Made by a program: the position numbers and the translations under genes. The notes beneath the pieces are model-generated. The model had not been told where the DNA came from and did no database searches. It saw only the letters and a list, made by a program, of their open reading frames with translations. A stretch of 5,426 nt of DNA from Candidatus Altimarinota bacterium (GTDB lineage: Bacteria; Patescibacteriota; Gracilibacteria; UM-FILTER-43-11). Location of the stretch: NCBI GenBank assembly GCA_029934675.1, contig JAOZLT010000027.1, positions 6,237 to 11,662 on the forward strand, given 5' to 3'. Each line of letters starts with the position of its first letter. The first letter of the stretch is position 1. Positions 1 to 5,426 of the stretch are shown here, in pieces.

Positions 1-695
1 TGAGTATTAATTGGACTCCAGGTATTGACTCCTAAAACTACAGATTTATCTTTAAATGAGATAGAGCGAGCGGGATTAACCATCCATGAGATAGCATCTA
101 CGTCTGGATCATTTAACCATAAGCCAGCATTCATGCGAACAGTTGTTGGCTTATTAGTAATTGATTCAAGCTTTTTTTGATGTCTGGCATAATAAGGAAA
201 ACCTCTTGCATAGGTTTTAATGTTAGGTGAAAGATCAAGTAACTCACAAATATTGTACCATCCGGCCTCACTACTAACAACATCCGTTTGCACAATATCA
301 CTACAAACTATACTATGCGCACCGATAACATCCTCATCGTCTCTGCAATAATTATCATCATCAATGGAGAGCATAAAATCAGAATTTGATTCCAATGCCA
401 TTAGAAACCCAATATTCCTTCGATTATCTGAATTAAATGGGATAAGTTCAGGATCAAAACCAACCTTTTTTAGAAATGCTACCTGCTCATCAATAGTTGG
501 GCAAAATATGTTCAGCCCCTTTTTTTTAAGTTCAACACAACGTTTATACGCATTATCAGGCGTTTTCAAATCCGGAATCAGATAGATATTAGTATGATTC
601 AAATGGTCAAATTTCTTTAAATTATTATAATAATTTTCAAGAACGACAGGGTCATAAATAGTTGTCAAAACTATACTTGCTGTTTTTTCTTGCAT
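1..695 (-). CDS. Reversibly glycosylated polypeptide / UDP-arabinopyranose mutase-like protein (GT75-like), C-terminus cut by window edge
   Basis: The reading frame is open from an ATG at 695-693 to the window edge, giving 231 residues without a stop. Plant members are about 350-360 residues (from memory), so roughly a third is missing. Three blocks, in order, match the plant UDP-arabinopyranose mutase (RGP) family. NIGFLMALESNSDFMLSIDDDN (split here as NIGFLMALE at 94-102 and SIDDDN at 110-115) holds the acidic sugar-nucleotide/metal site D112-D114. ARGFPYYAR (163-171) has R164 and R171 seven apart, like the two essential arginines of rice UAM1 (R158, R165). GLWLNDPDVDA (191-201) matches plant GLWLNIPDYDA. 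The plant enzymes interconvert UDP-arabinopyranose and UDP-arabinofuranose and self-glycosylate on arginine. By inference this cytoplasmic protein makes or uses an unusual nucleotide sugar for the polysaccharide built by the upstream genes. Actual mutase activity is unproven: the N-terminal 90 residues diverge, and a plain glycosyltransferase of this fold is the main alternative. It starts 18 nt after the GT4 stop. Confidence 0.7.
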   Translation of the reverse strand, partial: MQEKTASIVLTTIYDPVVLENYYNNLKKFDHLNHTNIYLIPDLKTPDNAYKRCVELKKKGLNIFCPTIDEQVAFLKKVGFDPELIPFNSDNRRNIGFLMALESNSDFMLSIDDDNYCRDDEDVIGAHSIVCSDIVQTDVVSSEAGWYNICELLDLSPNIKTYARGFPYYARHQKKLESITNKPTTVRMNAGLWLNDPDVDAISWMVNPARSISFKDKSVVLGVNTWSPINT

Positions 696-704
696 TATTG
701 CATA

Positions 705-709
705 TCCTT
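705..709 (-). promoter_or_regulatory. Ribosome binding site of the mutase-like gene
   Basis: The minus strand reads AAGGA here, nine bases before the ATG at 695-693. Another ATG at 703-701 lies only one base from the AAGGA and reads ATG CAA TAA, so it can encode only two codons. The spacing therefore settles the start at 695. The GT4 gene has the same AAGGA motif at the same nine-base spacing. Confidence 0.7.
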
Positions 710-713
710 ATGT

Positions 714-1820
714 TTATTGTATTATTGAGAGTATAGAGATCTCGATATTATGATAATAATCTTCAAGTGTAAATTTTTTTAAAAACAGAACCCGCCCCGC
801 ATCCCCCATTTTTTTTCTTAACTCTGAATCTTGCAGGAATTGTTCAATAGCAACAGCTAAGGCTTCGCTATTCTTAACAGGAACAAGAATACCGGTTGTC
901 CCTTCTTGAACAACTGAAGGAATTCCTCTCCAATATGTTGAGATTACCGGCAACATAAACTGCATTGCTTCTATAATCACAACGCCGAACGTTTCACTTT
1001 CAAAAAAAGTCGGAAAGCAAAAAAGATCCGCACTTTGGTATACCTCCCATTTTTTCTCCTCGACACATACTCCCATAAATTGGACCATGTCATTCAAATC
1101 ATGAAGTTTGATAAAAGTTTCAACACAATCTTGGAACTCAACAGATTCAAAATGCCCCATAAGTTGAAGCCTGAATAGTAACCCGGACTCTTTAATCTGG
1201 CGACAGGCATCCAACAGAACAAGCACACCCTTTGATTCGCGAATGACACCAACAAAGAGTATCGTTGGAGGTTTAGAAATAATACCGTTTTCATTATTAT
1301 ATTCAGGGTAATTATCTTTAATTCCGTACGGGATAATAACACTTTTTTTTGCCTGCAAAAAAGAACCATCTGGGGGATTCAAATCAGAAAGTTGGATGGC
1401 AAGATCAGGTTTAAAGTAGGCAAAGCGGAACAATAGCTGCGTAAATGGATTTAACTGTCTATAAAGTTCTGAAATTCCACCTGCATGAAAGTGAAATATA
1501 GTTTTTTCAAACAACCATCGCGTGCAACATAGAATTACAATATCTCTATACATTGGGATTCTATTCGGTCCAGCTGGCGGGAAATATAGAACCTTAGGAC
1601 TGTGACAAATTCGCATGAATATTATTTGACAAATAATATAAATCAGGTGGAAAACTTTCCTTAATCGAAATTTCCCGACCTCATCCATCTCTTTTGAAAA
1701 ATTCATTCTAACATGAACAAATCTTATCTTTTTATATTTACCCTCTAATGTTACCTGCTGCATAATTGCCTGCCCACCAAAAGGCGGTGGTGTCTGCCCG
1801 ACAAAAAGTATCTTATTCAT
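714..1820 (-). CDS. GT4-family glycosyltransferase (GT-B fold, Glycos_transf_1)
   Basis: This is a cytoplasmic or membrane-associated retaining glycosyltransferase that should move a sugar from a nucleotide donor onto the lipid-linked repeat unit. The 368-residue product is of usual length for GT4. It opens with MNKILFVGQTPPPFGGQ, the first beta strand and glycine loop of the acceptor domain. FHFHAGG follows at about 109-115. The donor domain begins near residue 186 with ILFVGVIRESKG, where R194 and K197 occupy the usual phosphate-contacting positions. It ends in the family signature ESETFGVVIIEA (274-285), whose E276 and E284 form the EX7E motif. A TTG at 1829 would add three residues, but it directly abuts the AAGGA site at 1834-1830. 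The ATG at 1820 sits nine bases from that site and is the better start. The gene begins 5 nt after the GT2 stop. Donor and linkage cannot be read from the sequence. Sampled composition is relatively GC-rich for the window (29 of 60 bases at 1201-1260). Confidence 0.93.
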   Translation of the reverse strand: MNKILFVGQTPPPFGGQAIMQQVTLEGKYKKIRFVHVRMNFSKEMDEVGKFRLRKVFHLIYIICQIIFMRICHSPKVLYFPPAGPNRIPMYRDIVILCCTRWLFEKTIFHFHAGGISELYRQLNPFTQLLFRFAYFKPDLAIQLSDLNPPDGSFLQAKKSVIIPYGIKDNYPEYNNENGIISKPPTILFVGVIRESKGVLVLLDACRQIKESGLLFRLQLMGHFESVEFQDCVETFIKLHDLNDMVQFMGVCVEEKKWEVYQSADLFCFPTFFESETFGVVIIEAMQFMLPVISTYWRGIPSVVQEGTTGILVPVKNSEALAVAIEQFLQDSELRKKMGDAGRVLFLKKFTLEDYYHNIEISILSIIQ

Positions 1821-1825
1821 AATGA

Positions 1826-2815
1826 TCAATCCTTTGTATTGTGTGTTACCTGTTTCCCGTAAACATGGTCAACAATCCACGCAAAACCATAAATAGTCTC
1901 ATGGAAAAGAGTAGGTATATTGTGATAGCCATTTTTAATATACAGTCCAAATCCAAGAAATGGGACTAAAAAAAATTTCAGGCTAAGGGCAATACTAAGC
2001 CAATAAGGATATTGCTTTGCAACAGATTGACCCTGCCATTTTTTAATGGCGAGATATATCGATTCATAACGCAATTTAATAATCCAGTCAGCAGGAGCTT
2101 TTTTTACACTTTCACCAATATAATGGATTATTTTAACTTCAGCGATATAACGTAATTTATAGCCTTTTTCTCTTAAACGGAGACAGAATTCATGGTCTTC
2201 ATAAAACATTGGGATTCTATCATCAAACCCACCAATTTGATCATAAACTTTTTTAGGAAACATCATATATGCACCATGAGTCATATCAATATCTCTATCA
2301 TCATCATGATCCCAATATGTCATATTGGGGGAATCAAGAAATCTTAACCATGGAAACAATTTATCAAACATAAGAGATTCAAAAATTGCTCCTTTAAGTG
2401 TGACAAATTTTCTGGCACAGGCATATTGAATCCTACCATTAACCTTAAGTGATTTAACACCTACACAACCATATCCACTATCATTTTCCAAAACAGAGAT
2501 CGACGATTGTAATGTGTCAGCAAAAATTTCAGTATCAGGATTTAAAGCGAGAATGTATTTACCTCTGGCTTTAGAGAATCCAATATTATTACCTTTTGGA
2601 AACCCAACATTATCTTGTAAATCAAAAAGTCTGACACTTGGGTGTAATTTTTTGAGATTATGTACACTTTTATCTGATGAGTTATTATCGATAACAATAA
2701 TTTCGTGTTCTATGTTCTCAGCATGAACAGCAATGGAATTGAGACACCTATGAATGTGATGCCACGAATTCCAGTTTACAATAACTATGGATAATATAGT
2801 TGATTTGTTTTTCAT
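1826..2815 (-). CDS. GT2-family glycosyltransferase, rhamnosyltransferase (WbbL)-like
   Basis: This is an inverting GT-A glycosyltransferase acting at the cytoplasmic face of the inner membrane, 329 residues long. The domain starts at LSIVIVNWNSW (8-18). VIDNNSSDKS (41-50) is the nucleotide-binding strand, and NVGFPKGNNIGF (69-80) is typical of the WbbL branch. NPDTEI (92-97) takes the place of the DxD metal site, with D94. GGFDDR (195-200) precedes FYEDHEFCLRLREKGY (204-219), where the E-D pair is the expected catalytic-base region. IIHYIGES (229-236) closes the domain. A hydrophobic stretch at about 274-293 may anchor the C-terminal tail to the membrane. Rhamnosyl transfer is only a guess from this resemblance; such enzymes carry many sugars. 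The start ATG overlaps the acyltransferase TGA as ATGA, and no good Shine-Dalgarno lies at normal distance (the nearest AGG is about 13 bases away), so translation is probably coupled. DHDDDRDID (169-177) is an unusually acidic insert-like run. Confidence 0.92.
   Translation of the reverse strand: MKNKSTILSIVIVNWNSWHHIHRCLNSIAVHAENIEHEIIVIDNNSSDKSVHNLKKLHPSVRLFDLQDNVGFPKGNNIGFSKARGKYILALNPDTEIFADTLQSSISVLENDSGYGCVGVKSLKVNGRIQYACARKFVTLKGAIFESLMFDKLFPWLRFLDSPNMTYWDHDDDRDIDMTHGAYMMFPKKVYDQIGGFDDRIPMFYEDHEFCLRLREKGYKLRYIAEVKIIHYIGESVKKAPADWIIKLRYESIYLAIKKWQGQSVAKQYPYWLSIALSLKFFLVPFLGFGLYIKNGYHNIPTLFHETIYGFAWIVDHVYGKQVTHNTKD
1830..1834 (-). promoter_or_regulatory. Ribosome binding site of the GT4 gene, embedded in the end of the GT2 gene
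   Basis: The minus strand reads AAGGA at 1834-1830, within the last two sense codons (AAG GAT) of the upstream GT2 gene and just before its TGA at 1828-1826. It is nine bases from the ATG at 1820-1818 and zero bases from the in-frame TTG at 1829-1827. This favours 1820 as the GT4 start and suggests that ribosomes finishing GT2 can re-initiate on GT4. Confidence 0.7.
2311..2329. repeat. Short perfect palindrome inside the GT2 gene
   Basis: CCCAATATG and its exact reverse complement CATATTGGG flank a single T at 2320. It lies in the codons for SPNMTYW of the GT2 product. A 9-bp inverted repeat with a short spacer is expected about once by chance in an AT-rich stretch of this size, so no function is claimed. 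Confidence 0.4.
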
Positions 2816-3843
2816 AGGGGAGACTTTACCTGGATATTTGACAATAACACTGTGAATGATTTATGTATAAAATATGAAAATAAAATGGTTAAAGGTAATA
2901 TTAAAGATAGTGATATAAAAATATTGGATTTGCTTTGTGTTATTATTTCAATGGCGTCACTTAACAGGATAAAAATTATCATATGAATCAGGTAGAGTTC
3001 ATATGATAATCTTCCAACAAAAATTAAAAATCTTTTAAGTGGTGGGATTGATTTGCTTGACACTGAAAATAAAAATGCAGAAAGGCTTGCATATCCTATT
3101 GATGCGGGAATATCATTGAATGTTTGACCAGTACGACCTCCTTTAATGGCCATAAGCCCCATGGTTAGCATTCCGGTTGTAGCTATAACAATAAGAAGAA
3201 TATTGTTTTGCACCCAAAATAATTTATTTTTATCTTTGTAATACTTTGCCAACATAATACCCGCGCTAAATTCCCACAAATATTGCAAAAAGAAACTGTT
3301 ATACATCCTTTCTTCTGCTAAATTAAAGTGAGTTATTGTCAACCAGTAGAAAATTGATATTAGAAGAGCCGTTGCAGTAAATCCCAAAACACCTAGTTTT
3401 TGTTCGATTGCAACAATTACAGGGTAAATTATATAAAACTGAATTATTGTTGATAAAAACCAAAAGTGGTGTCCAAAACTGCCAATAATGCTTTCATCAA
3501 ACATTTTATAGAAAAATAAGTGACCACAAAGTGCATAGAAGCCACTGTCTTTATATATTGGATATATCAAATTAATGATGTAAATTATTAATATTATAAT
3601 GTAATAAGGAATAAGTATTTTGATGAATCTTTTTTTGTAAAATGTAGTTGCTTTAACTTTGATATCTAACCCAAGGCCAAACCCTGATAATACAAAAAAA
3701 AGATGTACTCCCATTCCTCCAATCATTATAGACTTTGACCAAATGCCAGAAACATATGGCTGGCAAAAATGGAAAATAACTATTGAAAGAATTGCAAATC
3801 CTTTTGCAAAATCGATGTATTCTATTCTTTGTTTATTATTCAT
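2812..3843 (-). CDS. Acyltransferase_3-family integral membrane acyltransferase (probable sugar O-acyltransferase)
   Basis: The 343-residue polytopic membrane protein has about ten hydrophobic segments. Family proteins (OafA/WecH-like) transfer acetyl or another acyl group from the cytoplasm onto a surface sugar. The N-terminal signature RIEYIDFAKGFAILSIVIFH (6-25) carries the conserved R6, D11 and the likely catalytic H25. Other family hallmarks follow: GGMGVHLFFVLSGFGLG (42-58), the basic YKKRFIKILIPYY loop (69-81), HFWFLSTIIQFYIIYPV (126-142) and SYELYLIHMIIF (280-291). Length fits a stand-alone enzyme without the extra SGNH domain found in some relatives. The gene overlaps the flippase stop by 8 nt and the GT2 start by 4 nt, so it sits inside the operon and probably modifies the same repeat unit. 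No strong Shine-Dalgarno precedes its ATG. Three 60-base samples contain only 11-13 G/C bases, far below the flippase. The substrate sugar and acyl group cannot be told. Confidence 0.93.
   Translation of the reverse strand: MNNKQRIEYIDFAKGFAILSIVIFHFCQPYVSGIWSKSIMIGGMGVHLFFVLSGFGLGLDIKVKATTFYKKRFIKILIPYYIIILIIYIINLIYPIYKDSGFYALCGHLFFYKMFDESIIGSFGHHFWFLSTIIQFYIIYPVIVAIEQKLGVLGFTATALLISIFYWLTITHFNLAEERMYNSFFLQYLWEFSAGIMLAKYYKDKNKLFWVQNNILLIVIATTGMLTMGLMAIKGGRTGQTFNDIPASIGYASLSAFLFSVSSKSIPPLKRFLIFVGRLSYELYLIHMIIFILLSDAIEIITQSKSNIFISLSLILPLTILFSYFIHKSFTVLLSNIQVKSPL
2975..3010. repeat. Perfect 13-bp inverted repeat with 10-base loop inside the acyltransferase gene
   Basis: ATTATCATATGAA at 2975-2987 is exactly reverse-complementary to TTCATATGATAAT at 2998-3010, with the ten bases 2988-2997 between them. 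After one mismatch, two further A-T pairs extend the stem. It lies in the codons for the conserved SYELYLIHMII motif. No T-run follows the stem on the transcribed strand, so it does not look like an intrinsic terminator. A conserved-motif coincidence is possible, and no role is assigned. Confidence 0.8.
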
Positions 3844-5299
3844 TCTTTGTTTTCGTTCTGATACATTTCAGTGTAATAAAATTTTCCTTGTTCTTGATAA
3901 TCATTAATACACCTGTTACAGACAATGGAATAAGTCGCATTATCAAAAGTGCCAGAAAATAAAGAATAAGTCCTAAAGGGACTGCGAACATTACACCTAA
4001 AAAATTGGTAGCAAGAAATAACCAAAGCAAAATGTTTGCAGATAAGATGCAAACCCATTTCTTGATTGATATTACATTCCCGATAGACTTATTGACATAG
4101 ATAAATCCAACACCAGCGAGTACAATCTCGGTCAAGAGGGTTGCCCAGGCAGCACCGTTAATCCCATAGGATGGGATTAAAAATAAATTAAGAGATACAT
4201 TCATAACTGCGCTTAAAGCGGTAAGCCATATCTGGAAAGCTACAACTTCCACCGCTACGAGCACAGTATAATTAAGTATGGAATAAAAAACTAAAACACC
4301 TATCCACGCCATTATATTAAGTGCCGAAGCCGCTTCAATAAAATCGGATCCATAACAGATAAGAATTATTGATTTTGAGACAAAAGGGGTAATGATCGCC
4401 ACAGGAAGAATAGCCATTGATATAATTTCTAAAATCCGGGTAAAATTATAGCGAAGTTTTTCTCTGTTTTCTAACGCATATTTTGACAATATCGGCATTA
4501 ACGGGTTAAAGATCATTATTGCAAGAATCACTGCCATATCTAAAAATTTATATGCGGCATTATAAAGACCTACCTCCAAATCTCCTTTCATACTTGCCAG
4601 CATAAAAGTGTCTGCCCGCATCTGAACCAAAGTTAAAATTCCGGAAAGACCGATGGGAATAGTAACCTTTAGAATTGAATGAATAATCTTCCGGTCAAAT
4701 TTAAAAATCGGACGGATAACTCTTGAACTCAGTGTAAAAGCTAAAACGACATAAACAATATTGGCTATAATGTATGCACCTATAATCATGTCAATTCTCG
4801 GTTTCCAGAATAAAACCAATAGTGACAAAACAAGGTAGATAAAACCATAGCTCACGGAAAGCCATAGAGAGTACCATGGTCGTTCATATATCTGGAAGAT
4901 AGGTTCAAAAAAACGGGAACCCAGTATAGGAAGAGCTATTATTCCCGATAAAAGGAATAAAAACAGGTCAGGGCGTAAGAACCATGCTACAGGAATAGCA
5001 AGCATTATGGTAATACAAAATAATCCAAGCTTGAGTAAAAGAAAGTTGCCAAAATAGATTTGATCATTATCTTGCTTTTGGGCAAGGTCTTTAGCAATAA
5101 CACTATTAGTACCAAATTCCGCAATGCTAAAAAGTATGCCCCAAAATATTATAAGATATGTATATTGTCCAAATTGCTCTGCGCCAATGAAACGAGCAAC
5201 CATAACAAAGATTAAAAAAACACAGCCCATAGAAAATACTCTGCCTAAAATTTGGGCAGTTGCATTTAATAGATAGTTTTTTAAAATTGGACTTTGCAT
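3836..5299 (-). CDS. wzx: Wzx-type polysaccharide repeat-unit flippase (MATE/MVF superfamily, Polysacc_synt)
   Basis: This inner-membrane transporter flips undecaprenyl-diphosphate-linked oligosaccharide units to the periplasmic face. The 487-residue product is hydrophobic nearly throughout, consistent with 12-14 membrane helices, and is of normal Wzx length. The N-terminus NYLLNATAQILGRVFSMG (8-25), then ARFIGAEQFGQYTYL (35-49) and IAEFGTNSVIAKDLA (59-73), are typical of the family. Mid-protein QMRADTFMLASM (226-237) and GLYNAAYKFLD (244-254) match the start of the second half. SYGINGAAWATLLTE (377-391) is the usual late-helix motif, and the tail is basic. The ATG at 5299 is the first in frame, with a stop codon (TAA at 5329-5327) ten codons upstream. 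No clear Shine-Dalgarno precedes it. It is the first gene of the visible block and overlaps the acyltransferase by 8 nt. Wzx proteins diverge so much that the substrate cannot be inferred. The symbol names the functional class rather than a confirmed orthologue. Confidence 0.93.
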   Translation of the reverse strand: MQSPILKNYLLNATAQILGRVFSMGCVFLIFVMVARFIGAEQFGQYTYLIIFWGILFSIAEFGTNSVIAKDLAQKQDNDQIYFGNFLLLKLGLFCITIMLAIPVAWFLRPDLFLFLLSGIIALPILGSRFFEPIFQIYERPWYSLWLSVSYGFIYLVLSLLVLFWKPRIDMIIGAYIIANIVYVVLAFTLSSRVIRPIFKFDRKIIHSILKVTIPIGLSGILTLVQMRADTFMLASMKGDLEVGLYNAAYKFLDMAVILAIMIFNPLMPILSKYALENREKLRYNFTRILEIISMAILPVAIITPFVSKSIILICYGSDFIEAASALNIMAWIGVLVFYSILNYTVLVAVEVVAFQIWLTALSAVMNVSLNLFLIPSYGINGAAWATLLTEIVLAGVGFIYVNKSIGNVISIKKWVCILSANILLWLFLATNFLGVMFAVPLGLILYFLALLIMRLIPLSVTGVLMIIKNKENFITLKCIRTKTKNE

Positions 5300-5426
5300 A
5301 TATGGTTTCAGTGTAAAATGGTTAATTTAAAGCATCCATGTGAATAAGACAGGTGAGATATGTGTAATACTGCTTAGATTCAACTTGTAAGTGCAACAGT
5401 TAAAAATGTTTTAGTATTAAAGAATA
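5300..5426. other. AT-rich non-coding stretch upstream of the flippase
   Basis: No gene is visible in these 127 bases; all minus-strand frames are interrupted. On that strand, TTGAAT (5383-5378) followed 17 bases later by TATCTC (5360-5355) has promoter-like spacing, but both boxes match the sigma-70 consensus poorly, so I do not call a promoter. I see no ops (GGCGGTAG) or JUMPstart element and no terminator. The rightmost bases could hold the last few codons of a gene outside the window, since frames ending at 5400 (TAA) and about 5381 (TGA) are open to the edge. This cannot be decided here. Confidence 0.5.

Noticed and set aside
364..585. Plus-strand open frame of 73 codons.
   Set aside because: It lies opposite the mutase-like gene, whose minus-strand product shows family motifs, and its own product has no recognisable features.
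1094..1369. Minus-strand open frame of 91 codons within the GT4 gene.
   Set aside because: It is out of frame with the GT4 product, which carries intact donor-domain motifs here. There is no sign of a frameshift.
1783..1791. GGCGGTGGT, resembling the RfaH ops element.
   Set aside because: It is on the plus strand, opposite to transcription, differs from GGCGGTAG, and simply encodes part of PPPFGG in the GT4 protein.
1550..2220. A 15-base direct repeat, ACATTGGGATTCTAT, at 1550-1564 and 2206-2220.
   Set aside because: Both copies encode Arg-Ile-Pro-Met in unrelated parts of two different glycosyltransferases. One such match is not surprising in AT-rich coding DNA, and the similarity does not extend further.
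2514..2726. Plus-strand open frame of 70 codons.
   Set aside because: It is antisense to the core of the GT2 domain and has no motif or clear ribosome site.
3659..3907. Plus-strand open frame of 82 codons across the flippase-acyltransferase junction.
   Set aside because: It is antisense to two well-supported genes and looks like a shadow of low-GC coding sequence.
3840..4058. Minus-strand open frame of 72 codons at the end of the flippase gene.
   Set aside because: It is an alternate frame of the flippase C-terminus, which remains intact and hydrophobic in its own frame.
5322..5339. Five-codon upstream ORF (ATG at 5339, TAA at 5324-5322) in the flippase leader.
   Set aside because: It has no Shine-Dalgarno and no attenuator-like hairpin or codon run, so there is no reason to call a leader peptide.
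5379..5402. Weak bulged inverted repeat (AACTTGT / ACAGTT) in the leader.
   Set aside because: Only about six pairs with a bulge form, and no T-run follows. It is too weak for a terminator or operator call.

Overview
The window is a single-direction block of surface-polysaccharide genes, all on the minus strand and so read from right to left. It holds five genes: four complete and one cut by the left edge of the window. In transcription order they are a Wzx-type oligosaccharide flippase (5299 to 3836), a membrane acyltransferase of the Acyltransferase_3 family (3843 to 2812), a GT2 glycosyltransferase of the rhamnosyltransferase/WbbL type (2815 to 1826), a GT4 glycosyltransferase with a GT-B fold (1820 to 714), and the first 231 residues of a protein resembling reversibly glycosylated polypeptide / UDP-arabinopyranose mutase (695 to beyond position 1).

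The first two junctions overlap (8 nt, then a 4-nt ATGA). The next two have gaps of 5 and 18 nt. No terminator separates any of the genes, so they look like one translationally coupled operon. The only stretch without a gene is 5300-5426, upstream of the flippase. It has no convincing promoter, no RfaH ops/JUMPstart motif and no recognisable gene.

The likely joint task is to build and export an O-antigen, capsule or similar repeat unit. The glycosyltransferases add sugars to a lipid-linked intermediate on the cytoplasmic face. The acyltransferase probably decorates a sugar with an acyl group such as acetyl. Wzx flips the finished unit across the inner membrane. The mutase-like protein would supply or use an unusual (possibly furanose) nucleotide sugar. 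The initiating transferase, the polymerase (Wzy), the length regulator and the sugar-nucleotide synthesis genes are not in the window and presumably lie outside it.

A Wzx-type cluster, AT-rich DNA and ordinary bacterial Shine-Dalgarno sites suggest a bacterium, probably Gram-negative. I cannot name a genus. Base composition is uneven: the acyltransferase gene is strikingly AT-rich compared with the flippase and the GT4 gene, which fits the mosaic assembly common in such loci. The most notable item is the truncated mutase-like gene at the left edge. It keeps the aspartate cluster, both arginines in correct spacing, and the Gly-Leu-Trp-Leu-Asn motif of a family best known from plants.
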